Assembly: GCA_032622095.1 (NCBI GenBank)
Contig: CP136069.1
Span: 34,878,194-34,942,193 of the forward strand
Direction of reading: 5' to 3'
DNA from: Siphonodentalium dalli
Lineage: Eukaryota > Mollusca > Scaphopoda > Gadilida > Siphonodentaliidae
Length of the DNA stretch: 64,000 nt
Part shown: positions 30,383 to 40,418 of the stretch, in pieces
Layout: each line of letters starts with the position of its first letter
Position numbering within the stretch: position 1 is the stretch's first letter
Notes under the pieces: model-generated
What the model saw: only the letters and a program-made list of their open reading frames with translations
The model's database searches: none
Told to the model about the DNA's origin: nothing
Program-made: the position numbers and the translations under genes

Positions 30383-30384
30383 TA
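30383..30384. other. Left TA target duplication of the outer transposon
   Basis: Satellite reads TTTATCGTATCAATG when intact. Here it stops after TTTATCGTA and the element begins CACTCTTAG. The same TA occurs again at 52552-52553, where satellite resumes as TATCAATG. This is the signature of a 2-bp TA duplication. Confidence 0.93.
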
Positions 30385-31015
30385 CACTCTTAGAAAAAAT
30401 TGGAACCCAATGGTTCTTCATTGGTTCCCCACTTGTCCTCCAGGCGGAACCAAATGAAGAACCAACTGGTTCTTCAGGGGACCTAGAACCATTTGGTTCT
30501 TCAGATTTGGGTTTATCGGGAACCAAACCAAGAACCATTTGGTTCCTCATTATTGTGACTATTAAGAACCAAATCTAGAACCATTTGGTTCTTCATTATT
30601 TATACACCGCAGAACCAGTTGGTTCTCCACGACTGAATATTTGGTTCTTCGTTGATATAATTGGTTCTTCATGTGGAACCATTTGGTTCTTCGGGAATAA
30701 TAATTTGGTTCTTCAAGAGTAATAATGGTTCCTCACAGAGAAAATTGAAGAACCAAATTTGGTTCTTCAAGTTTGTCCTCCAGGCGGAACCAATAGGTTC
30801 TTCATGATTAAAATTTGGTTCTTCATCCCAAGAACCAAATGGTTCTTCATTGGTTCTCCCTCAAGAACCAATCCCTGGTTCTTCATTGGTTCCAGTTTGG
30901 TTCTTCCCCAAGAACCAATTTCCCCTCCTCCCTTCCCCGAAGAACCATTGGTTCTTCATTTAGAATAAATTTGGTTCCTTGTTGGATACATGCCCAAGAA
31001 CCAGTTGGTTCTAGT
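30385..31015 (+). repeat. Left subterminal repeat cluster of the outer transposon
   Basis: About two dozen copies of GGTTCTT or its complement AAGAACC lie in about 630 bp, often as back-to-back pairs around a few A/T bases such as AAGAACCAAATGGTTCTTC. Related forms with CC or CTCC replace some copies. The cluster abuts the transposon end and recurs in the inner copy at 47345-47982. Arrays of this kind are known transposase-binding regions in other DNA transposons; that role here is inference. Short frames of 69-101 codons that read through it are repeat-driven. Confidence 0.88.
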
Positions 31016-31183
31016 AACAGAGATTGCATTATCAGCACTGAAAATGCATTTCATTCTGTGTACAGGTGAATCAGAAGAAAAATGTTGCATAAAGATAATC
31101 ATTTATTCATTAAACTTGAAACATATTCTACATATAGTCAGGTGGAATTTTGGCACAATATGTTTAAGAATTCAGTATTTTAA

Positions 31184-31586
31184 AGAAACCCAATCCGATC
31201 AGATGCTTCTAAGTTATTATTTCTTTGGCTTTGGGTGTAAAAAATATTTGATTCGAGTCGAGGAACCCACCCATCTCAAAGCCCAGATTGATTAGATATC
31301 GATGTTTCAAATGTGATGTTTCTATTGTTTGTGGTCCAATCTTTTCGACGACGATGCGCTAAAAACGGACAAATTGCAGTTGTAAGATGGATAAATCTAA
31401 AATCAAGTTGTAACTATTAACAAGAAAAGATTGGACCACAAACACATAGAAACAGCACATTTCAAACATCGATATCTAATCAATCTGAGGTTTGATGGAT
31501 GGCTTCCTCGACTAGAATTGAATATTTTTTTACCCCCGAAGCCAAAGAAATAGTAATTTAGGAGCATCGGATCGGATTGAGTACCT
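31184..31586. mobile_element. 403-bp MITE, family A, TTAA duplication (outer copy)
   Basis: It is flanked by TTAA at 31180-31183 and 31587-31590. The ends are long imperfect inverted repeats: left begins AGAAACCCAATCCGATC, right read inward begins AGGTACTCAATCCGATC, and the pairing extends past TATTTCTTTGGCTT. An inner hairpin pairs TTTGTGGTCCAATCTTTTC with its complement further right. The equivalent copy in the inner transposon is at 46779-47182, so this insertion predates the split of the two copies. TTAA duplication fits piggyBac or Kolobok-type elements. Confidence 0.85.
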
Positions 31587-31590
31587 TTAA

Positions 31591-32084
31591 AGGCACGTGC
31601 GGCCTTAATTGTCGAAAATATTCATATTTGTTCCAAACACCGTAAACAGAAAAACTTTAAAACGCATACAGTTTCGTTCATATATACCATGACCATCGCG
31701 TAAACAGCATGTTATCATAAAGACCTACTATATTTTACCTAAGCAAGAGCCTGATTGTGTTACAGAAGACAGCACAATGCTACTGGCTAATCACACACAA
31801 ATGACATAAACGCTCTTTATTAGTTCCATATCAGGTATTCACCAACAAAGAACGCTCTTTATGTTTACCATCATAATATAAACAAACACCAGAAAAGTTA
31901 CTTTTTATGCTTTTGTTTACATAACAATGGTCAAACATATGACAATAACATACTGCTTATGCGATATTTCTTATTTGTATACGGACAAAGTCTATCTACA
32001 TTTTGATGTTCTTTCTGTTTGTGGCGGTTTTTGACGGGTGGAGATATTTTCACAGGATACCCACCGCCAAGGCCAACCGTGTCT
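31591..32084. mobile_element. 494-bp TTAA-flanked element, outer copy only
   Basis: TTAA at 31587-31590 and 32085-32088 flank a segment with inverted ends AGGCACGTGCGGCCTT and, from the right, AGACACGGTTGGCCTT. The inner transposon has the uninterrupted site CCTTTAAGG (complement at 46772-46780), which shows this is an insertion. It landed in the right TTAA duplication of the family A MITE, so that TTAA served twice. No coding potential is seen. Likely piggyBac-like or Kolobok-like non-autonomous element. Confidence 0.88.
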
Positions 32085-32186
32085 TTAAGGATAGCAGACC
32101 ATACTTGTAGCTTGTCGATTTATTTGTCACATTAAAATAAATATTTTAGGACAAACAATTTTTTCAGTGGATCAATAATCTCATTT

Positions 32187-32513
32187 ATCACATAATTTGG
32201 CCATAAAATCAGTTTCATAATTATCGGTAATAGACACGTTTAATATCAGCGCGTGCGATGACGTCACGGCGTTCTTCAAATAACTTGCGATCGCTGTAGT
32301 TTATGATTGTTGTTTTCGATGAATATTTCGCGTTGCTTCGGGTTTATTTGATCATGTGATAAAAGGTATCTCACACTCGTCCTATTTTATACGTAATTTA
32401 TCAACCTCGTCCTCTAAATTCAATTTGAGCCTCGGTAAACCTCGGCTCAAATCGAATTTAGTGAACTCGGTTGATAAATTCCGTATAAAATAGAAACTCA
32501 TGTGAGATCCTCT
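32187..32513 (+). mobile_element. 327-bp insertion with ATTT duplication, left copy
   Basis: The segment from ATCACATAATTTGG to GAGATCCTCT is flanked by ATTT at 32183-32186 and 32514-32517. The inner transposon has the simple site CTCATTTATGG (complement at 46674-46684). A nearly identical copy lies at 50249-50574 in a different context, also between ATTT repeats. The two copies share only the insertion. The right half folds into a long hairpin: TATTTTATACGTAATTTATC pairs with the complementary stretch ending TAAATTCCGTATAAAATA. Terminal inverted repeats are not obvious, so I do not assign a class. Confidence 0.85.
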
Positions 32514-32592
32514 ATTTATGGTTTTGTTTTAAACGTGAAATTTTGAAAGATATTTATAAATTCACCATCATTCCCTTGCCAATTTTGTTGTA

Positions 32593-33359
32593 AACGCCTC
32601 AAAAAAAGAAAGTCCCCCCCCCTAATATATTCGGTAATATTTTATGAGATATTGGATGGATTTTGATGAAAATCTCTGAATGACTTGAGGTACCAGAGAC
32701 ATCAAGTGTGATATAAGCACTATGCGGTGAGGTAACATATGGCTGAGTGAGCATGAATTGAATGGAAAAGGGCCACTTTTAAAAAGTTGCAAAAACACAG
32801 ATAGAGTGATCAGTCATTCGGTTGTGCTGGTGTCCCCCCATTTCTCGCACGGGCTTGAAACATCCTTATCTGTTGGTACCTCAATGCCTATATGGTTTAC
32901 TGAAAAAGGGCTTCAAATAGACTGATTCCAATAACTCTGTGTCGTCCACAGCATGTAACTGCATTACTGCAAGGTGTCTTTCCAAATTAATGTGGTTAGC
33001 CTGAATGGCCTGGGTATGCAGTGGGCACATTGGGTCCCGAAGATAACACGCATGTTATCGTGGATAAGTGTCACTTTTGGACCACATTTACAGCCAGTAG
33101 CAACTTGAGTGAACAATGGAACACTGGAGTGATTGTTCACTCTAAGTCAAGTGTTTTGCAGCTTTTGAAAAGCACCACTCTTCCAATCAATTTGTGCTCA
33201 GTCGGCCATAACATAACCCACAAGACCTTGTCTCGTACACTGTGCAGGCTCTGAACCAGATACCACAAAACAATTGAATGATGTTTCGTCAAAATCCATC
33301 TCATATTTCATAACATATTAACAAATATATTAGGGGGGACTTACTTTTTTTGAGGTGTT
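32593..33359. mobile_element. 767-bp inverted-repeat element with probable TA duplication (outer copy)
   Basis: The ends AACGCCTCAAAAAAAG and, from the right, AACACCTCAAAAAAAG lie inside TA at 32591-32592 and 33360-33361. The inverted repeats extend for about 200 bp or more, through a C-run, CTAATATATT and GATGGATTTTGA. The equivalent element in the inner transposon is 45838-46601 (764 bp), so it is ancestral to both. A 77-codon frame at 33021-33254 lies inside the right inverted arm; its mirror arm is a diverged copy of the same DNA and does not keep the frame, so I treat it as chance. Confidence 0.75.
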
Positions 33360-33361
33360 TA

Positions 33362-34325
33362 GAACCCCAAATGTCATGTTGAAAATTTGTTTATGTATCT
33401 ATTTGCGATAAATCATGAGTTTAGTGACCAACTGAATTACCATTTGATGTTAAATGGGATATTAATGAGAATTTATCAGGCCTCAAAATAATGTGCTGGA
33501 CATTTTGAAGAATGAGGTCACCAGAGGGTGAGTTTAGTGATGCTACCCCTCATAGTGGGCTAGCATCACCAAATTCATCCAATGGGACTCATTCTGTTTA
33601 GGAATTGATCAGCTATGAGGTCCTCAGAGGGTAAATTTGGTGATGCTAGCCTGCTATGTGGGTTCCATCACTAAATGCACCCTTTAGGGACTTCATTCTG
33701 CAAATGACCGGCACCTTATTTAGCTGCCTGGAAATACTTCAGACTAGTACCATTTAAATTTTCTCTGGGAGTAGTCAGAATCATCTTGATGCATATTTTC
33801 TGGACGTTTTAGAAATATGCGACACGTGTTGACTTCATCATACGATTTCCCGGTTCTTTCCAATAATATTAATAAATTATTACCCGTTTCAACAACGCCA
33901 AACAGTTGTTAGAAAATGAACACAGCAGCTAGAATAGTATCAAATAGCGACGGTGCGATGTGTATACATTAACAACCAATGTCAAGCCACAATATAAGTG
34001 CAACTACTGATGCAAAATGTCCATTCAGAAAGTCAACAAATGATATGCACAAATTAAACCAGATCTAATTATTTGGGAACTTGACATTCGTGTACACATA
34101 TTTTGAGTGTATATGGTTCCGGAAGATGCCACTCCAAATGAATCCATTTGTTATTTTCCTCGATAGTTCAGACTTCTCGCAAGAGACTAATAAACAAACG
34201 CATGCCTCATGTGCGCGAAAACCAGAACATACACATAGCTTGTTCTGATTAGTCCCAGAAAAAAAATAAGGTGGAATATATCAATAGCTCAATTGAATCT
34301 TGATATTTCACTTTGCAACATAGTA
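33362..34325. other. Outer transposon core, non-coding segment with hairpins
   Basis: This is AT-rich core sequence shared with the inner copy (complement of 44872-45835). Near 33520-33690 it holds two consecutive hairpins built on the motif GGTGATGCTAGC and its complement, each about 50 nt. A related third hairpin occurs in the other half of the element near 41258-41317. I see no gene. In the outermost 215 bp the two copies differ at about 8 positions by eye (3-4 percent). Confidence 0.6.
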
Positions 34326-34333
34326 GTCGTGTC
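34326..34333. other. Left 8-bp target duplication GTCGTGTC of the foldback element
   Basis: GTCGTGTC precedes the foldback terminus here and follows the opposite terminus at 49179-49186. The inner transposon has a single copy at the same place (complement GACACGAC at 44864-44871), joined directly to flanking sequence on both sides. Confidence 0.93.
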
Positions 34334-34734
34334 GGGTGTGACTAATTACCGCCCGGGGACCGCCCGGGACCGCTCGGGGACCGCCCGGGACCGCCCGGGA
34401 CCGCCCGGGCGGCCCAACGAGCCCGTGGACACAATATCTCGACGGTATAACGTAGCGACATGCCACCTGAGGGCAACATAGAAAAATTTACTCGCTCGCT
34501 CGTCTCCGGCCGGTCATATTAACCCCACAAATGCCGATATTGGCTAAAATAGCCTGGGTGATTACTGGTGTCTTCGTGTGTGTTCAGACAGATTATTTTG
34601 GTGATTCTCGGTAGTGCAATAAGTGCAATACACCTGAGTGTTAATTCCATGTATTGACTCGTTGACGCGTCCACGGCCGATGTTATTAACCCCTCAAATT
34701 CCGGTAAAATAGTGTATAAACAAAAGAACCTTGG
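34334..34734 (+). repeat. Foldback left terminal domain
   Basis: It begins with the inverted end, then several direct copies of GGGACCGCCC. A divergent first 180-bp-type unit follows (GTGGACACAATATC, CTCGCTCGCTCG, GGCCGGTCATATTAAC). About 170 bp around 34520-34690 is not found in the other units. The complementary domain occurs at 48776-49178, which places it at both outer tips of the foldback element. Confidence 0.82.
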
Positions 34735-37631
34735 AACCGCCCGGGACCGCCCGGGCGGCCCCATGGGCCCGTGGACACTATATCTCGACGTTATAACATA
34801 GCGACATACCCCACGAGGTCAACCTACAAAATGTTACTCCCTCGCTCGACCCCGGCCGGCGTTATTAACCCCTCAAAATCCGACAAAATGGTATATAGAC
34901 AAAAAGAACATTGGGACCGCCCGGGACCGCCCGGGTGGCCCCACGTGCCCGTGGACACAATATCTCGACGTTATAACGTAGCGACATACCCCATGAGGTC
35001 AACCTAGAAAATGTTACTCGCTCGCTCGACCCCGGCCGGTGTTATTAACCCCTCAAAATCCAACAAAATGGTTTATAAACAAAAATAACATTGGGACCGC
35101 CCGGGACCGCCCGGGTGGCCCCACGTGCCCGTGGACACAATATCTCGACGTTATAACGTAGCGACATACCCCACGAGGTCAACCTACAAAATGTTACTCA
35201 CTCGCTCGACTCCGGCCGGTGTTATTAACCCCTCAAAATCCGATAAAATGGTATATAAACAAAAAGTACATTGGGACCGCCCGAAACCGCCCGGGAGACA
35301 CCATGGGCCCGTGGACACTATATCTCGACGTTATAACGTAGCGACATACCCCACGAGATCAACCTACAAAATGTTGCTTGCTCGCTCGACTCCGGTCGGT
35401 GTTATTAACCCCTCAAAATCCGATAAAATGGTATATAGACAAAAAGAACATTGGGACCGCCCGGGACCGCCCGGGTGGCCCCACGTGCCCGTGGACACAA
35501 TATCTCGACGTTATAACATAGCGACATACCCCACCTAGAAAATGATACTCGCTCGCTCGACCCCGGCCGGTGTTATTAACCCCTCAAAATCCGACAAAAT
35601 GGTATATAAACAAAAAGAACATTGGGACCGCCCGGGAACGCCCGGGAGGCCCCATGGGCCCGTGGACACTATATCTCGACGTTATAACGTAGCGACATAC
35701 CCCACGAGGTCAACCTACAAAATGGTACTCGCTCGCTCGACTCCGGCCGGTGTTATTAACCCCTCAACATCCGACAAAATGGTATATAAACAAAAAGAAC
35801 ATTGGGACCGCCCGGGACCGCCCGGGAGGCCCCATGGGCCCGTGGACACTATATCTCGACGTTATAACGTAGCGACATACCCCATGAGGTCAACCTAGAA
35901 AATGTTACTCGCTCGCTCGACCCCGGCCGGTGTTATTAACCCCTCAAAATCCAACAAAATGGTTTATAAACAAAAATAACATTGGGAATGCCCGGGACCG
36001 CCCGGGTGGCCCCACGTGCCCGTGGACACAATATCTCGACGTTATAACGTAGCGACATACCCCACGAGGTCAACCTACAAAATGTTACTCGCTCGCTCGA
36101 CTCCGGCCGGTGTTATTAACCCCTCAAAATCCGATAAAATGGTATATAAACAAAAAGTACATTGGGACCGCCCGAAACCGCCCGGGAGACACCATGGGCC
36201 CGTGGACACTATATCTCGACGTTATAACGTAGCGACATACCCCACGAGATCAACCTACAAAATGTTGCTTGCTCGCTCGACTCCGGTCGGTGTTATTAAC
36301 CCCTCAAAATCCGATAAAATGGTATATAGACAAAAAGAACATTGGGACCGCCCGGGACCGCCCGGGTGGCCCCACGTGCCCGTGGACACAATATCTCGAC
36401 GTTATAACATAGCGACATACCCCACCTAGAAAATGATACTCGCTCGCTCGACCCCGGCCGGTGTTATTAAACCCCTCAAAATCCGACAAAATGGTATATA
36501 AACAAAAAGAACATTGGGACCGCCCGGGAACGCCCGGGAGGCCCCATGGGCCCGTGGACACTATATCTCGACGTTATAACGTAGCGACATACCCCATGAG
36601 GTCAACCTAGAAAATGTTACTCGCTCGCTCGACCCCGGCCGGTGTTATTAACCCCTCAACATCCGATAAAATGGTATATAAACAAAAAGAACATTGGGAC
36701 CGCCCGGGACCGCCCGGGTGGCCCCACGTGCCCGTGGACACAATATCTCGAAGTTATAACGTAGCGACATACCCCACGAAGTCAACCTACAAAATGGTAC
36801 TCGCTCGCTCGACTCCGGCCGGTGTTATTAACCCCTCAACATCCGATAAAATGGTATATACACAAAAAGAACATTGGGACCGCCCGGGACCGCCCGGGAG
36901 GCCCCATGGGCCCGTGGACACTATATCTCGACGTTATAACGTAGCGACATACCCCATGAGGTCAACCTAGAAAATGTTACTCGCTCGCTCGACCCCGGCC
37001 GGTGTTATTAACCCCTCAAAATCCGATAAAATGGTATATAGACAAAAAGTACATTGGGACCTCCCGGGACCGCCCGGGTGGCCCCACGTGCCCGTGGACA
37101 CAATATCTCGACGTTATAACATAGCGACATACCCCACCTAGAAAATGATACTCGCTCGCTCGACCCCGGCCGGTGTTATTAACCCCTCAAAATCCGACAA
37201 AATGGTATATAAACAAAAAGAACATTGGGACCGCCCGGGACGCCCGGGAGGCCCCATGGGCCCGTGGACACTATATCTCGAAGTTATAACGTAGCGACAT
37301 ACCCCACGAGGTCAACCTAGAAAATGTTACTCGCTCGCTCGACCCCGGCCGGTGTTATTAACCCCTCAAAATCCGACAAAATGGTATATAGACAAAAAGA
37401 ACATTGGGACCGCCCGGGACCGCCCGGTGGCACCACGTGCCCGTGGACACAATATCTCGACGTTATAACATAGCGACATACCCCACCTAGAAAATGATAC
37501 TCGCTCGCTCGACCACGGCCGGTGTTATTAACCCCTCAAAATCCGACAAAATGGTATATAAACAAAAAGAACATTGGGACCGCCCGGGACCGCCCGGGAG
37601 GCCCCATGGGCCCGTGGACACTATATCTCGA
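34735..37631 (+). repeat. 180-bp tandem array, left arm (forward orientation)
   Basis: There are about 17 units of 178-180 bp. Unit landmarks are GGGACCGCCCGGGACCGCCC, CCCGTGGACACWATATCTCG, CGTAGCGACATACCCC, CTCGCTCGCTCGAC, GGCCGGTGTTATTAACCCC and TAAACAAAAAGAACATTGGG. A five-unit super-period is visible: 35125-35538 recurs at 36016-36429 (891 bp). Since 180 is divisible by three, one frame stays open for up to 137 codons and reads as a 60-residue repeat rich in Gly-Pro-Pro. This is a product of repeat length, not evidence of a gene. Confidence 0.93.
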
Positions 37632-40270
37632 TGTTCTTTTTGTTTATATACCATTTTATCGGATGATGAGGGGTTAATAACACCGGCCGGAGTCGAGCGA
37701 GCGAGTACCATTTTGTAGGTTGACCTCGTGGGGTATGTCGCTACGTTATAATGTCGAGACATAGTGTCCACGGGCCCATGGGGCCTCCCGGGCGGTCCCG
37801 GGCGGTCCCAATGTTCTTTTTGTTTATATACCATTTTATCGGATGTTGAGGGGTTAATAACACCGGCCGGAGTCGAGCGAGCGAGTACCGTTTTGTAGGT
37901 TGACCTCGTGGGGTATGTCGCTACGTTATAACGTCGAGATATAGTGTCCACGGGCCCATGGGGCCTCCCGGGCGGTCCCGGGCGGTCCCAATGTTCTTTT
38001 TGTTTATATACCATTTTATCGGATGTTGAGGGTTAATAACACCGGCCGGAGTCGAGCGAGCGAGTACCATTTTGTAGGTTGACCTCGTGGGGTATGTCGC
38101 TACGTTATAACGTCGAGATATAGTGTCCACGGGCCCATGGGGCCTCCCGGGCGGTCCCGGGCGGTCCCAAAGTTATTTTTGTTTATAAACCATTTTGTTG
38201 GATTTTGGGGGGTTAATAACACCGGCCGGGGTCGAGCGAGCGAGTAACATTTTCTAAGTTGACCTCATGGGGTATGTCGCTACGTTATAACGTCGAGATT
38301 TTGTGTCCACGGGTTCGTGGGGCCACCGGGCGGTCCCGGGTAGTCCCAATGTTCTTTTTGTCTATATACCATTTTGTCGGATTTTGAGGGGTTAATAACA
38401 CCGGCCGGAGTCGAGCGAGCGAGTACCATTTTGTAGGTTGACCTCGTGGGGTATGTCGCTACGTTATAACGTCGAGATATAGTGTCCACGGGCCCATGGG
38501 GCCTCCCGGGCGGTCCCGGGCGGTCCCGGGCGGTCCCATGTTCTTTTTGTTTATATACCATTTTATCGGATTTTGAGGGGTTAATAACACCGGCCGGAGT
38601 CGAGCGAGCGAGTACCATTTTGTAGGTTGACCTCGTGGGGTATGTCGCTACGTTATAACGTCGAGATATAGTGTCCACGGGCCCATGGGGCCTCTCGGGC
38701 GGTCCCGGGCGGTCCAAATGTTCTTTTTGTTTATATACCATTTTATCGGATGTTGAGGGGTTAATAACACCGGCCGGAGTCGAGCGAGCGAGTACCATTT
38801 TGTAGGTTGACCTCGTGGGGTATGTCGCTACGTTATAACGTCGAGATATAGTGTCCACGGGCCTATGGGGCCTCCCGGGCGGTCCCGGGCGGTCCCAATG
38901 TTCTTTTTGTTTATATACCATTTTATCGGATGTTGATGGTTAATAACACCGGCCGGAGTCGAGCGAGCGAGTACCATTTTGTAGGTTGACCTCGTGGGGT
39001 ATGTCGCTACGTTATAACGTCGAGATATAGTGTCCACGGGCCCATGGGGCCTCCCGGGCGGTCCCGGGCGGTCCCAAAGTTATTTTTGTTTATAAACCAT
39101 TTTGTTGGATTTTGGGGGGTTAATAACACCGGCCGGGGTCGAGCGAGCGAGTAACATTTTCTAAGTTGACCTCATGGGGTATGTCGCTACGTTATAACGT
39201 CGAGATTTTGTGTCCACGGGTACATGGGGCCACCGGGCGGTCCCGGGCAGTCCCAATGTTCTTTTTGTCTATATACCATTTTGTCGGATTTTGAGGGGTT
39301 AATAACACCGGCCGGAGTTGAGCGAGCGAGTACCATTTTGTAGGTTGACCTCGTGGGGTATGTCGCTACGTTATAACGTCGAGATATAGTGTCCACGGGC
39401 CCATGGGGCCTCCCGGGCGGTCCCGGGCGGTCCCGGGCGGTCCCAATGTTCTTTTTGTTTATATACCATTTTATCGGATTTTGAGGGGTTAATAACACCG
39501 GCCGGAGTCGAGCGAGCGAGTACCATTTTGTAGGTTGACCTCGTGGGGTATGTCGCTACGTTATAACGTCGAGATATAGTGTCCACGGGCCCATGGGGCC
39601 TCCCGGGCGGTCCCGGGCGGTCCCAATGTTCTTTTTGTTTATATACCATTTTATCGGATGTTGAGGGGTTAATAACACCGGCCGGAGTCGAGCGAGCGAG
39701 TACCATTTTGTAGGTTGACCTCGTGGGGTATGTCGCTACGCTATAACGTCGAGATATAGTGTCCACGGGCCCATGTGGCCTCCCGGGCGGTCCCGGGCGG
39801 TCCCAATGTTCTTATTGTTTATATACCATTTTATCGGATTTTGAGGGGTTAATAACACCGGCCGGAGTCGAGCGAGCGAGTAACATTTTCTAGGTTGACC
39901 TCATGTGGTATGTCGCTACGTTATAACGTCGAGATATAGTGTCCACGGGCCCATGGGGCCTCCCGGGCGGTTTCGGGCGGTCCCAATGTTCTTTTTGTTT
40001 ATATACCATTTTATCGGATTTTGAGGGGTTAATAACACCGACCGGAGTCGAGCGAGCGAGTAACATTTTATAGGTTGTCCTCGTGGGGTATGTCGCTACG
40101 TTATAACGTCGAGATATTGTGTCCACGGGCACGTGGGGCCACCCGGGCGGTCCCGGGCGGTCCTAATGTTCTTTTTGTCTATTTACCATTTTATCGGATT
40201 TTGAGGGGTTAATAACACCGGCCGGGGTCGAGCGAGCCTGTACTATTTTCTAGGTTGACCTCATGGGGTA
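37632..40270 (-). repeat. 180-bp tandem array, right arm, part 1 (reverse orientation)
   Basis: Orientation flips at 37631/37632: CTATATCTCGA of a forward unit is joined directly to TGTTCTTTTTGTTTATA, the complement of the tail of another. About 14 reverse units follow, up to the TA at 40269-40270 where the inner transposon starts. A roughly 907-bp (five-unit) super-period occurs here too, with the GGGGGGTTAATAAC unit at about 38205 and again at about 39115. The frame on the minus strand is open for up to 213 codons (38280-38921) for the same length reason as in the left arm. Confidence 0.92.
40269..40270. other. Left TA target duplication of the inner transposon
   Basis: The intact 180-bp unit reads GACCTCATGGGGTATGTCGC. 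Here it breaks after GGGGTA, and it resumes as TATGTCGC at 47983. TA is present on both sides. Confidence 0.93.
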
Positions 40271-40402
40271 CACTTTAAGAACAGTCAAGAACCCTACGGT
40301 TCTTCACGCCTTCAAGAACCGATATTATGGGGATTTGGTTCTTCGCGCTCTCTAGAACCGAACATTGACTCGCGCGTTTTGAAGAACCAAATGAAGAACC
40401 AA
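40271..40402 (+). repeat. Right-type terminus of the inner transposon, with end-proximal repeat copy 1
   Basis: The terminus CACTTTAAGAACAGTC is followed by AAGAACC/GGTTCTT motifs. The segment 40299-40402, from GTTCTTCACG to AAGAACCAA and including GATATTATGGGGATTTGG, recurs as a direct repeat at 40820-40918. The outer counterpart is 52421-52551. Compared with the outer end (CACTCTAAG) the inner one has CACTTTAAG. Confidence 0.85.
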
Positions 40403-40418
40403 CTTTGTATAACATGAG

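Larger units (their letters stand above)
1..30384 (+). repeat. 214-bp satellite array, left block
   Basis: Head-to-tail monomers of 214 bp run without a break from the window edge to the TA at 30383-30384, about 142 units. Landmarks in each unit are GGCACATTCGGTCGCAGG, GGCTAATGAGCAGG, GATAATTGGGGTGGGGCAGG and TTTTTGAAAGCGACTGTAC. Monomers differ at a limited set of recurring positions: CATCTGCACGGGC or CATATGCACAGGC, GCCCAGTATT or ACCTAGTATT, GTGCAAGC or GTGAAAGC, GGTTTGGC or GGTTGGGC. Indels are rare, for example an 11-bp loss between two CGG copies near 14609. Because 214 is not a multiple of three, open frames of 64 to 126 codons recur on both strands, change frame every unit and end at fixed places, so I do not call genes here. 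The array is open at the left edge, so its full size is unknown. Confidence 0.98.

Noticed and set aside
1-30384. Recurrent 79- and 84-codon frames on both strands of the satellite
   Set aside because: They recur every 214 bp on overlapping registers, include one another's antisense and change frame between units. Repeat length explains them.
30385-31015. Retroviral or LTR-retrotransposon ends
   Set aside because: The ends are inverted, not direct; no primer-binding site, polypurine tract or reverse transcriptase is visible, and the duplication is two bases.
33021-33254. 77-residue open frame conserved between 33021-33254 and 45943-46176
   Set aside because: It lies inside the inverted arm of a small transposon. 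Both copies descend from one recent ancestor, so similarity is not evidence of selection.
35125-36429. Collagen-like Gly-Pro-Pro repeat protein in the 180-bp array
   Set aside because: The frame is open only because 180 is divisible by three; units of 178-179 bp break it, and no signal peptide or flanking exon is present.
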